From: CAZWDL01 sp964632995
GTDB lineage: Bacteria; Bacteroidota; Bacteroidia; Chitinophagales; Saprospiraceae
DNA: 22,027 nt
Direction: 5' to 3'
NCBI GenBank assembly: GCA_964632995.1
Contig: CAZWDL010000120.1
Coordinates: 1 to 22,027 of the forward strand
Shown here: positions 15,113-22,027 of the stretch, piece by piece
How the letters are laid out: each line of letters starts with the position of its first letter
Numbering within the stretch: the first letter of the stretch is position 1
Notes under the pieces: generated by a model
What the model was told of the DNA's origin: nothing
The model's input: only the letters and a program-made list of their open reading frames with translations
The model's database searches: none
Made by a program: the position numbers and the translations under genes

Positions 15113-17068
15113 TTACGGCTGCACGATCAACGGCAAAGTTGCTCTGCCTTTTTCAGTCTGTACCTGCAGGAAGTAGTATCCGGCAGGCAGGGTTGCCGGG
15201 AGGGGCACTGGGGGTGAACCCTCGCCGTTGAAGACCCCCTCCGCAAGATATTTGCCATTTGTTGAAAGGAGCTTAACAGAGACTGTTCCGGGAACAGTAA
15301 TTTCCAGCTGTACCGGCTGTCCGGCCTGCGCTGGATTAGGATGTATTTTGATTCCCTGCCATTTGGCGATGGGCGCCTCGCTGGCAACGGAAAGATCCCG
15401 CAGGTAAACGACAAACCCGTCGTGATCGGAGCTGCGCAGCGGGGTAGTAGAATCTTCTGAGAGGCGGAATGGGGCGTCTGTATTGCCGCGGGCGAATTGA
15501 AGGTCCTCTACGCGCAGGCCGCTTAGGTTCGCGGCCAGGCAATGGTCAAGAAGCTGGGCATTACCTCTCTCAATGAAAGAATAGCGTTGATCCGCCGGGG
15601 AAAGAGCGGTGGTAAGATTTTCCAGAGGAGGAGGAGCGACAATTGGGTTGACGGGCAGCAGCGCTCCCAGCGAAGGCCCTCCGGAAATCTGGTTGACTAC
15701 GTCGACGTATCCGTCGCTAAAGGGGTAAGCGTTGAAATCGCCCAGCAGGAAGAGGTTGTTGTCGCGTCGTTCTTCCACCAGGCGCGCTACGGCTATTGAC
15801 TGCTCGAAGCGTAATTGGCGTACTGTTGGTCCCTCAACGGGGTCTTCGACATCGCGTAGAGAGCGCATATGCAGGTTGAGGACTTCTATCTCCGGACCTT
15901 CTCCACCTAGGCGCATCCGCAAGAGCAGCGGGGGGCGGCCATGCAGAAGACCGCCCTGGCTGAACCTTTCATTTTTCTGCAGGGCCTCCACACTAAGTAT
16001 CTCAACCGAGGGACGAATGAGATAGGCCAGGTGTATGAAATCCGGACTATCGCCAAAGAAAGGTTGGTAATCCATTTCCGGATCCAGCTCCCGGACCTTA
16101 TCTCTGAGGTCCTGTAAAGCTCCAGAACTTCCCACTTCCTGCAAGGCGATGATATCGGGCGCCCGCAGCGATTGGAGTATATAGCGGGCCAGTTTTTCCA
16201 CTTTTACGGCGTAATTATCCTCTTCCCTGATAAGTAAAAAAGTATTGAGAGAAGCCAATGTGAATTCTCCCCGGCGAGCCTCCCGGACGGGGCTTAAGGG
16301 AAAGGGCAGGGGATCAAGCTGATAGCTCTCCGGAAGCAAAATGTATTTCCCGAAACTAAAACTCAGTACACCGGTGGCGCTGAGGTTGTCGCCGGGCGCC
16401 GCCGTCTGATAGTCGGAGGCGCCTACGCCATCGGGATCTACCCAGAAAACTTCGGGATTCCCGTCCCAGACGGGTAGCCCCGGAATGCCGGGAAAGGGAA
16501 TGCCAGGCTCGCGGAAGGGGCGATCTGCATTAGCGGTTACGGCAAATTCTCCAAAGCGATTGTTCGGAGCGATCACCCGGGCCGCTGTACGCACCCGCAT
16601 GCCTTCCACCTGCTCCAGCGCCGCGGGCGATACCGGGCTGGTACCGGGAAAGGCGGCGTCAAGTTCCACGGGGGCGGGCAGCCCGGCTGCGGTTCCCAGG
16701 CGAAGCAAGAGGGTGACGTTGGAAAACTCCGTCAGCCCGAACTGCTCCTTAATAATCCCGACTACGCTGACGCTGTCGCCCACGGCCGGTCCGGACGATT
16801 GGCCGAGATATACATAGATGCCATCCGAGGTAGCCGGGCGTTCATCCGATCGCGCCGCAGGCGTCTGCATGAAAAAGCCGTCCTCATCCACCGCGGTGAC
16901 AAGGTTGCCATTGCTGCGGATTCTTTCGCTTTCATAAGGACTTGAAACACCGCTTCCCTGTATCTGCCAGATCTCCAGAACGGGCTGGGCAAGGGCGGTG
17001 GATAGGAAAAAAAGGAGCGAAAAAGATGAACAGGAAAGTCTTTTACGGAAGAGAGGATTTTTTTTCAT
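15113..17068 (-). CDS. Secreted endonuclease/exonuclease/phosphatase-family protein with T9SS type A tail
   Basis: The product is 651 aa from ATG 17068, which begins a signal peptide (MKKNPLFRKRLSCSSFSLLFFLSTALAQ). A longer frame to 17164 adds 32 residues before this signal and is unlikely. Residues about 30-260 form an OB-fold-like N-terminal region (SNGNLVTAVDEDGFFMQTP, GDSVSVVGIIKEQFGLTEFSNV), as in extracellular nucleases of the ExeM/NucH type. Residues about 268-555 are an EEP domain: ASLNTFLL, the metal-binding glutamate in IIALQEVG (about 304-311), LNLHMRSLRD, LLGDFNAYPFSDGY (about 440) and SDHDGFVV (about 545). The final 75 residues (IHPNPAQAGQPV, VKLLSTNGK, PAGYYFLQVQT) are a Por-type T9SS tail. 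It is probably released or held at the surface and may cut extracellular DNA to gain phosphate; that substrate is inferred, since the EEP fold also includes phosphatases. It follows mlaD but is likely separated from it by the terminator at 17102-17131. Confidence 0.9.
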   Translation of the reverse strand: MKKNPLFRKRLSCSSFSLLFFLSTALAQPVLEIWQIQGSGVSSPYESERIRSNGNLVTAVDEDGFFMQTPAARSDERPATSDGIYVYLGQSSGPAVGDSVSVVGIIKEQFGLTEFSNVTLLLRLGTAAGLPAPVELDAAFPGTSPVSPAALEQVEGMRVRTAARVIAPNNRFGEFAVTANADRPFREPGIPFPGIPGLPVWDGNPEVFWVDPDGVGASDYQTAAPGDNLSATGVLSFSFGKYILLPESYQLDPLPFPLSPVREARRGEFTLASLNTFLLIREEDNYAVKVEKLARYILQSLRAPDIIALQEVGSSGALQDLRDKVRELDPEMDYQPFFGDSPDFIHLAYLIRPSVEILSVEALQKNERFSQGGLLHGRPPLLLRMRLGGEGPEIEVLNLHMRSLRDVEDPVEGPTVRQLRFEQSIAVARLVEERRDNNLFLLGDFNAYPFSDGYVDVVNQISGGPSLGALLPVNPIVAPPPLENLTTALSPADQRYSFIERGNAQLLDHCLAANLSGLRVEDLQFARGNTDAPFRLSEDSTTPLRSSDHDGFVVYLRDLSVASEAPIAKWQGIKIHPNPAQAGQPVQLEITVPGTVSVKLLSTNGKYLAEGVFNGEGSPPVPLPATLPAGYYFLQVQTEKGRATLPLIVQP

Positions 17069-17077
17069 GTTAATCGA

Positions 17078-17108
17078 TAAATATAAATTATTTGTGTTGC
17101 CAAACAAA
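17078..17108 (-). promoter_or_regulatory. Possible promoter of the secreted nuclease-like gene
   Basis: On the minus strand, TTTG (17108-17105), a 19-nt spacer and TATATTTA (17085-17078) approximate TTTG-N19-TAnnTTTG, with one mismatch in the -7 box. The box ends 9 nt before the ATG at 17068, so any leader would be very short. The TTTG lies within the U-tract of the putative terminator of mlaEFD. Confidence 0.3.
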
Positions 17109-17131
17109 AGAGCACCCTGGAAGTGATGCTC
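17102..17131 (-). terminator. Putative intrinsic terminator after mlaD
   Basis: On the minus strand, GAGCATC, an 8-nt loop and GGTGCTC make a 7-bp stem (one G-U pair) followed by TTTTGTTT. It lies 70 nt beyond the mlaD stop and just before the nuclease-like gene. The perfect 12-bp palindrome GGGCGTACGCCC (17134-17145) lies immediately upstream and could add to the structure. The rest of 17069-17200 holds no gene. Confidence 0.45.
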
Positions 17132-17200
17132 GTGGGCGTACGCCCGCCCAAGGAGTAAGTACAAGCGTAAAGGGAGAGGCGACGGCCATAATCCATTAGG

Positions 17201-18238
17201 TCAATGATTCGCCTGTTCCATTTTTTCTTCCTTTTCTTCCCTTTCCTGATCTCGGAAATATTTGCGGAAGAGGAAGTTTTGCCGCATGGCTTTAAGGTTT
17301 TCATTGAGCATCTCTGAACCGGTATTGAGGTTATGGATCAGGCTTTCTATATCGTTTGCAATCGTAGAGTCCTGGGTCAGAGAATGAACGAGATTGTCTT
17401 CTTCCTCAAATCGCTGAGAGAGTTCTTTAAGATTATTGCTGAATACAGCGATATCTTTACCTGAGCGATCCAGCTGAACCAGCAGGGAATCAACTTTTTC
17501 CACTTCCAGGCCTTCTATTTTGCTCACGAATCGCTTTAGCTCCTGCATGACTACGGTGTCGCGGATCAAGGCGCCGAGCAGTCCTTCACCGGATTCTATT
17601 TCCGTAGCTACCTTGTTCAGTCGTAGCGTAGTACTGTTAAGATAGGCGGTCGTGGTGCGCAGGTTGGTCATTGATTGCTGTAACTCACGGGCCATGATGG
17701 AATCGCTAAGCAGCATGGAGATGGTTCCCTGGCCGTTAACAATTCGGTTGGTAATGGTAAGAAGATCATTGGAGAGTACGGCCAGGTTTTCATTGGTTTT
17801 GCCGAGGGTGTTAAGCATTTCATCCGTTTTTAAGCGGCTGTAGGATTCCAGCACGTCGCCATCTTCCACCGAGGGGGCAAGGCCTTTGCCGGGACTGATA
17901 TTGACCAGCATGTTTCCCACCAAACCGTCAGTAGCAATACTGGCCACCGCATTCTTATGAATGTAAGGTTGCACGTTCTCCTCGACCATCATGTCGACGC
18001 GCAGGGTGGAGTCATTGATGATTTCAATTTTTTCGACGGTGCCGATTTTAATACCGGCATAATGAACATTATTCCCGGATCGTAGACCGTTGACATTATT
18101 GAAAAAAGAGCTAATCGTAAAAGTAGACCGAAACAGATTCTGATTGTTGCCGATGTAGTAGCTCCCAACGATCAGCAGGGATATGGCAATGGTGACAAAC
18201 AGACCAAGCCGGATGATATAATTTTGTTTCTTTCTCAT
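17201..18238 (-). CDS. mlaD: MlaD/MCE-family lipid-transport substrate-binding protein
   Basis: The product is 345 aa with one N-terminal membrane anchor (about 9-29; RLGLFVTIAISLLIVGSYYIG). An MCE domain follows (about 37-115), with FFNNVNGLRSGNNVHYAGIKIGTVEKI and ASIATDGLVGNMLVNISPG, the most typical MCE signatures. Residues about 135-330 are long, heptad-like helices with repeated T/N/L runs (LGKTNENLAVLSNDLLTITNRIV), suggesting a coiled-coil tube in the periplasm longer than that of E. coli MlaD (183 aa total). MCE proteins form hexameric rings on the MlaE permease and carry phospholipids across the periplasm. The gene follows mlaE and mlaF on the same strand after a 171-bp gap. No MlaC- or MlaB-like gene is present here. 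The direction of lipid transport cannot be read from sequence. Confidence 0.92.
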   Translation of the reverse strand: MRKKQNYIIRLGLFVTIAISLLIVGSYYIGNNQNLFRSTFTISSFFNNVNGLRSGNNVHYAGIKIGTVEKIEIINDSTLRVDMMVEENVQPYIHKNAVASIATDGLVGNMLVNISPGKGLAPSVEDGDVLESYSRLKTDEMLNTLGKTNENLAVLSNDLLTITNRIVNGQGTISMLLSDSIMARELQQSMTNLRTTTAYLNSTTLRLNKVATEIESGEGLLGALIRDTVVMQELKRFVSKIEGLEVEKVDSLLVQLDRSGKDIAVFSNNLKELSQRFEEEDNLVHSLTQDSTIANDIESLIHNLNTGSEMLNENLKAMRQNFLFRKYFRDQEREEKEEKMEQANH

Positions 18239-18409
18239 ATAATTCGGTGAAAAGTCGAGCGTAATTAAATCAGGGCTTTAATTATTATTCAATATCGGCC
18301 GTCTGATGGCCGTAATCTATCCTTTTCTAATAGTTATAGCGCCAATGTTAGCACTTATCTAAGGTAATGTATCGTTCGATGGTTTAGTTTCCTTTAAAAT
18401 TATTAAGCC
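18239..18409 (-). other. 171-bp intergenic spacer inside the mla cluster
   Basis: An AT-rich non-coding stretch between mlaF and mlaD, unlike the 20-nt spacing of mlaE and mlaF. It contains the hairpin CGGCC-GTCTGAT-GGCCG (18296-18312). I see no exact TAnnTTTG box on the minus strand. It might hold a separate mlaD promoter or an mRNA-processing site that sets the ratio of MlaD to the ABC core. Confidence 0.4.
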
Positions 18410-19180
18410 TCATTTGAAGAATGCCTGGATCTGGGGATCATCTGATTGAGCGAGTTCCTGGAAGCTGCCCCGTGCGTAATCGATGCCTTCTGTCAAAATG
18501 ATCATTCGATTGGCCATTATCCGGGCAGCCTCCATATCGTGCGTGATGATCAGAGCAGCGGTTTGATATTCTCGCTGTATATCCAGGATGAGCTGAACGA
18601 TTTCTCTGGAAGTGATGGGGTCCAGCCCCGTAGTCGGTTCGTCGTAGAGGATGATTTTTGGCTGTAGCATCAGGGTGCGGGCAAGTGCAATACGCCTTTT
18701 CATACCACCGGAAAGTTCTGCCGGCATCAGGTCTACGGTGTGTTCCAGGCCGACGCTGGCCAGGGTGCGCTGAATGACTTCTTCCAGATCCTCATCACCG
18801 ATCCGTTCGGGATGACGCCGTACGGGGAATTGCAGGTTTTCCCGGACCGTCATGGAATCGTACAAGGCACTGCCCTGAAAGAGGAATCCCACATCTACGC
18901 GTAGCTCGTCCAGCTCTTCGCGATCCAGGAGGGAAACGTCCTTGCCTAACACGGTGATTTCTCCCTGGTCAGGGAAGGTTAAGCGCACGATGCATTTGAG
19001 GAGGACGGATTTTCCTGAACCGGATTTCCCGACAATTACCAGGTTCTCGCCATCGTATAAATCCAGATTGAAACCACGCAGTACATTATTGTCACCAAAA
19101 GATTTATGGAGGTTCTTGATCGATATCATCGGGTCCGCTGAGGAGGAAGAATGTTGATCCTTTTCCGCTTGAGTATCCAT
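18410..19180 (-). CDS. mlaF: MlaF-type ABC transporter ATPase of the lipid transport complex
   Basis: The product is 256 aa. Walker A is GKSGSGKS (51-58), the Q-loop glutamine is Q102 (LFQGSALYDSMTV), the ABC signature is LSGGM (156-160) followed by KRR, Walker B is IILYDEP (176-182), the D-loop is TGLDP and the switch histidine is H214 (IITHDMEAA). VGFLFQGSALYDSMTVRENL is typical of MlaF and its relatives that pair with DUF140/MlaE permeases. It hydrolyses ATP on the cytoplasmic face to power lipid movement by MlaE and MlaD. The first 17 residues are a polar extension (DQHSSSSADP); a start at residue 18 (MISIKNLHKSFG) would match the family equally well. mlaE ends 20 nt upstream, so the two are co-transcribed. 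Confidence 0.94.
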   Translation of the reverse strand: MDTQAEKDQHSSSSADPMISIKNLHKSFGDNNVLRGFNLDLYDGENLVIVGKSGSGKSVLLKCIVRLTFPDQGEITVLGKDVSLLDREELDELRVDVGFLFQGSALYDSMTVRENLQFPVRRHPERIGDEDLEEVIQRTLASVGLEHTVDLMPAELSGGMKRRIALARTLMLQPKIILYDEPTTGLDPITSREIVQLILDIQREYQTAALIITHDMEAARIMANRMIILTEGIDYARGSFQELAQSDDPQIQAFFK

Positions 19181-19200
19181 AGTTTCAGAGGCTTGCTAAT

Positions 19201-19956
19201 TCAGATAAAAATATCTGCAATGACGACGGCCATAAAGTCAATGATAAAAAGTAGCATAGAGGCGATGACGACTGCCGAGTTGGCTGCCCGTCCGACACCG
19301 GCGGTCCCCTTATCGGAAGTATAGCCTTTGTAACAACCGACGATGCCTATGGCAAATCCAAAAAAGAACGTTTTTATCGTAGCTGGCGCCAGATCTTCAA
19401 AGGTAAGGGTTTGGAATACCTTGTTGAAGTAAAGCTGCCAGGTTACCTGTCCTTTCATATTCTCAATCAGGAAGCTGCCGCCCAGGGCGATGGTATCGGC
19501 GAAGATGACCAGCATCGGCACCATCAGCGTGGTGGCCAGCGCCCTGGTAACGACAAGGTAATTGAAGGGGTTGGTGCCGGATACTTCCATAGCGTCGATC
19601 TGTTCGGTTACCTTCATCGATCCTAATTCCGCCCCGATGCTGGATCCTATTTTGCCGGCGCAGATCAGAGCGGTGACGACCGGCCCGATCTCTCTGACGA
19701 TAGATATAGCTATCATAGAGGGCATGTAGGCTTCGGCGCCGAAATCTTCCATAGTGGGGCGGGTTTGTAAGGTAAGCACCAGGCCCATGATAAATCCGGT
19801 AACGCCTACGAGGGCAACGGATTTGTTGCCTACGAGAAAACACTGATACAGCAGTTCGCGAAATTCGAACGGCGGCCGGAACACTTCCCGGAAAAAACGA
19901 ACGGCGAAAAGAGTTATCCTGCCGATTTCCTCGAAAAAGCTGCGGAATGCCTCCAT
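19201..19956 (-). CDS. mlaE: MlaE-family (DUF140) lipid ABC transporter permease
   Basis: The product is 251 aa, close to E. coli MlaE (260 aa). Family signatures are present in order: SVALVGVTGFIMGLVLTLQTRPTMEDFGAE (about 46-75), the cytoplasmic loop REIGPVVTALICAGKIGSSIGAELGSMKVTEQIDAMEVSGTNP (about 88-131), which contains the coupling region to the ATPase, and GCYKGYTSDKGTAGVGRAANSAVV near 208-231. It has five to six membrane spans and an amphipathic N-terminal helix. Two copies are expected to sit in the inner membrane with two MlaF and an MlaD hexamer. It is the first gene of the cluster mlaE-mlaF-mlaD. No exact TAnnTTTG box was found upstream; the 266-bp region 19957-20222 contains a REP-like hairpin instead. 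Confidence 0.94.
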   Translation of the reverse strand: MEAFRSFFEEIGRITLFAVRFFREVFRPPFEFRELLYQCFLVGNKSVALVGVTGFIMGLVLTLQTRPTMEDFGAEAYMPSMIAISIVREIGPVVTALICAGKIGSSIGAELGSMKVTEQIDAMEVSGTNPFNYLVVTRALATTLMVPMLVIFADTIALGGSFLIENMKGQVTWQLYFNKVFQTLTFEDLAPATIKTFFFGFAIGIVGCYKGYTSDKGTAGVGRAANSAVVIASMLLFIIDFMAVVIADIFI

Positions 19957-20073
19957 GTTACGATACTACGAATAATTTTGCTTTTCTGTATCAGTGAGCT
20001 GTCTTTTTTATGTGATTGAGCGTAAAATTACCTGGTCATCAGCCGGTGCGATGTACCTTCCCAGTGCCCGAAG

Positions 20074-20096
20074 CCCACCAGCTTTTAGCTGGTGGG
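20074..20096. repeat. REP / IS200-IS605-end-like hairpin in a 266-bp gene-free gap
   Basis: CCCACCAGCT (20074-20083), loop TTT and AGCTGGTGGG (20087-20096) make a perfect 10-bp stem, followed by GGAGTTCAC. A stem of this kind next to a GTTCAC-like tail resembles subterminal hairpins of IS200/IS605-family elements and REP sequences bound by Y1 (TnpA/RAYT) transposases. No transposase or tnpB is present in the window, so this would be a solo end or a domesticated repeat. The same gap (19957-20222) also holds the palindrome CGGAGTACTCCG (20134-20145) and no convincing gene. Confidence 0.5.
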
Positions 20097-20222
20097 GAGT
20101 TCACAGCATTAGTAAAAGGGTGAGCCCCGGTAACGGAGTACTCCGCTTCCCTCCTCTGCAGATGCTCCTATCTTAAATTTTACCAATCAATTCTGCCTGG
20201 GTACTTTGCGCTTCCGGGAGCA

Positions 20223-21763
20223 TTAATCTTTAATCACCCGTCCGCTTCCCAGTATTTTTCCTTCCGGCGAACGCACCACAAAGGTGAGCACTCCGGCCGG
20301 CCAGTGGCGGGTATCCACACTGAGCTGCCCTTGGAGTGGGCGGGTGTATAATTGTTGGCCGGTAAAATTGTAAAAGCTGATATTTGGGGCAAACCCGCCG
20401 GGATAAGACAGTTCCAGTTGCAGACGTCCCCGTACCGGGTTGGGGTAAAGCCGAAAGCCATAGACCTCCTTCAGTGTTTCCAGAGAGGAGAGCAGGATGG
20501 AGATAGTCTGGCAGCTGGTATTGGTCCCGGCGCTGTTGGAGGCGGTGAGGCAGACATTGTACTCCCCGTCGGCGGTAAAAGTGTGGGTTGGATTTTGCAA
20601 ATCGCTGGTGTTGCCGTCATCGAAGTCCCAGCTCCAGGAAGTAGGGTTGTTGGTGGATTGATCGGTAAAGCTGTAGTTTCCCTCGCCCTGGTCGGAGAAG
20701 GAAAAGGCGGCTTGCGGGGCCATGACCTCGCCACCGATATCCGAGACGGAGACGGTCTGGCAGCTGGTATTGGTCCCGGCGCTGTTGGAGGCGGTGAGGC
20801 AGACATTGTNNNNNNNNNNNNNNNNNNNNNNNNNNNNNNNNNNNNNNNNNNNNNNNNNNNNNNNNNNNNNNNNNNNNNNNNNNNNNNNNNNNNNNNNNNN
20901 NNNNNNNNNGTAAAGCTGTAGTTTCCCTCGCCCTGGTCGGAGAAGGAAAAGGCGGCTTGCGGGGTCATGACCTCGCCGCCGCCGCTTTCGAAAGAGGCCA
21001 GCCAATCGACACTTTCCACGTTACCCTGCTGATCGAGGAAAATACTCATCACATTACCGCCTTCTTTGGCCAGCCAACGGTATTCGATATCGGTGGATTG
21101 CAGGCTTTGCAGTGGGGTCCACACCCCGGCGACCTGAGCGTAAAGGGTATCGGCATTTTCAGAAGTGACCTGCAGGCGAAGAACCTCGTAAGTATCGGCC
21201 GGGCTAGTGAGCGTACCATAACTATCCACGGCACCGCTCTCACTTGTCGTTCGACTGAACCGGACAGAGTCTACCGGAAGGTCGAAGTCTTCGCCTGCAG
21301 CTACCACCGTGAAGGAATAGGTGCTCGAGTACGCGGTTCCAAATGTTGTAGGAAACTGGAACAGCTGTTGTGGCGGATCAAACCTGACCAGGAAAGGCAT
21401 GCCGTTGCCCAGTACATCAATTGCCGTACCTAAATTCAACAATTCCTCACCGGTCAGTTGGCCATAGAGAAAAACGCCGTTGGTTTCGATGGCCAGGTTT
21501 GCTGCCGGAAATTGGTCGGCATTGGGCGTATCATCAAGGGAGATAACCTTGAGTCCGAAGGTGTCTGTTGATGTGAGTTGGGTGAAATCCCAGGTTTGAT
21601 CAGGACCGTCGCCTCCGGGACTCGTAATCACCGGCAGGGTGTCGGTGTAATAAGTCAGGCTATCCCCGATTTGTGGAACGTCGTCTTTAGTCAGTGTAAT
21701 TTGAGCGGAGAGAGAAAAAGTAAAAGAAAAGATCAGGAATGAACTGTAGAAGAATGCTTTCAT
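20223..21763 (-). CDS. Secreted PKD-repeat protein with T9SS type A tail (interrupted by an assembly gap)
   Basis: The visible coding length is about 480 aa. The signal peptide is MKAFFYSSFLIFSFTFSLSAQ. Residues about 22-255 form an unrecognised N-terminal beta-rich domain (DTLPVITSPGGDGPDQTWDFTQL) of a type common in Bacteroidota extracellular proteins. Two PKD domains follow, each with AAFSFSDQGEGNYSF, SWSWDFDDGN, NPTHTF and YNVCLTASNSAGTNTSCQT; their period is 83 aa (249 bp). The final 85 residues (FRLYPNPVRGRLQLEL, ISFYNFTGQQLY, PAGVLTFVVRS) are a Por-type T9SS sorting tail. The N run at 20810-20909 falls in the first PKD copy and breaks the frame; a 104-nt filling, predicted from the sister repeat, rejoins it. 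No catalytic residues are recognised. PKD domains usually mediate glycan or protein contacts, so a surface-binding role is inferred. Confidence 0.88.
20512..20980 (-). repeat. Near-identical tandem PKD repeats, 249-bp period
   Basis: Bases 20512-20560 are identical to 20761-20809, and the segment from 20665 matches the segment from 20910 for more than 50 nt, apart from isolated differences such as GGCC/GGTC. The unit encodes one PKD domain. High nucleotide identity implies recent duplication or gene conversion and explains the assembly break. Confidence 0.85.
20810..20909. other. Assembly gap (100 N) inside PKD repeats
   Basis: Exactly 100 N. Comparison with 20561-20664 in the sister repeat predicts 104 missing bases, or 104 plus whole 249-bp units. 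With 104 the two halves of the PKD gene share one frame. Confidence 0.9.
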
Positions 21764-21887
21764 AGAAAATGGATTTTAGTTTTTGGATGGGATAAACATA
21801 AAGAGAAAATAGGAGAGTTCTACCTATTAGATGGTATCTCTTTTGGATTTATCGATTTCTGTACCGCTTACTTTTAGGGATTGAAAT

Positions 21888-21918
21888 TTTGCTTTTCTAG
21901 TTCTTCCTCTTATTTTTG
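21888..21918 (+). promoter_or_regulatory. Bacteroidota-type promoter of tRNA-Ser
   Basis: TTTG (21888-21891), a spacer of exactly 19 nt and TATTTTTG (21911-21918) match the Bacteroidota consensus TTTG / TAnnTTTG with no mismatch. The -7 box ends 33 nt before the first base of the tRNA. This is the best promoter in the window. The gap 21764-21951 otherwise holds the upstream region of the divergent PKD gene, with only a 7/8 box (TATGTTTA on the minus strand, 21793-21800). Confidence 0.7.
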
Positions 21919-21951
21919 CAAATCAAAATTAATTGGTTGACGATTTTCAAC

Positions 21952-22027
21952 GGAGGAGTGGCAGAGCGGTCGAATGCACCGGTCTTGAAAACCGGCGTAC
22001 CGAGAGGTACCGGGGGTTCGAATCCCT
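21952..22027 (+). tRNA. tRNA-Ser(UGA), 3' end cut by the window edge
   Basis: The sequence starts GGAGGAGTGGCAGAGCGGTC, a typical serine acceptor strand and D arm. The anticodon stem CCGGT (21979-21983) pairs with ACCGG (21991-21995) around the loop CTTGAAA, giving anticodon TGA at 21986-21988, which reads UCA and other UCN codons. A long class II variable arm (GTACC-GAGA-GGTAC) confirms a serine-type tRNA, and the T arm has GGTTCGAATC. The 3' acceptor strand lies beyond the window, so the gene is partial here, not truncated in nature. Confidence 0.95.

Noticed and set aside
17069..17164. N-terminal extension of the nuclease-like protein
   Set aside because: It would place 32 residues before an excellent signal peptide and translate the putative terminator.
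20471..20809. Alternative Pro/Ser/Thr-rich C-terminus of the PKD protein
   Set aside because: It is out-of-frame reading of the second PKD repeat caused by the 100-N placeholder; the in-frame version has a proper PKD domain and T9SS tail.

Overview
The window looks like chromosome of a Bacteroidota member, most likely of the Saprospiraceae/Lewinella type. The evidence is two proteins with type IX secretion (T9SS) tails of the Por type (type A), one giant protein with a CHU_C / gliding-motility-type tail (type B), an exact TTTG-N19-TAnnTTTG promoter, further TAnnTTTG-like boxes, and few Shine-Dalgarno sites. Taxonomy is inferred from these traits only. The sequence is a draft scaffold: two runs of exactly 100 N (3954-4053 and 20810-20909) each sit inside near-identical tandem repeats of a surface protein gene.

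Layout. 1-185: a nested inverted-repeat element with no gene. 186-1264 (-): an orphan fragment resembling the C-terminal domain of group II PLP decarboxylases, coupled to a PlsC-like acyltransferase. 1369-2331 (-): a stand-alone RlmK-type 23S rRNA methyltransferase. 2341-7027 (-): a giant secreted protein with a duplicated N-terminal module, at least ten cysteine-paired Ig-like repeats and a type B sorting domain. 7115-8137 (+), divergent from it: an unrecognised secreted protein with three CxxC motifs. 8204-9073 (-): an unrecognised multi-pass membrane protein. 9265-12417 (+): an exported VPS10/BNR Asp-box protein. 12560-15000 (+): proB and proA, the first two steps of proline synthesis. 15113-17068 (-): a secreted endonuclease/exonuclease/phosphatase-family protein with a type A tail. 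17201-19956 (-): mlaE, mlaF and mlaD, the inner-membrane core of an Mla-type lipid transporter. 20223-21763 (-): a secreted PKD-repeat protein with a type A tail. 21952-22027 (+): tRNA-Ser(UGA), cut by the window edge.

How the genes fit together. Most of the window is cell-envelope or extracellular biology: three T9SS cargo proteins, two other exported proteins, a lipid transporter and an acyltransferase. The clear metabolic unit is proBA; rlmK and tRNA-Ser belong to translation. I found no defence system, CRISPR array, prophage or complete insertion sequence. The best leads for something undescribed are the CxxC-repeat secreted protein divergent from the giant adhesin-like gene, and the compact inverted-repeat elements at 1-184, 12421-12522 and 20074-20096.
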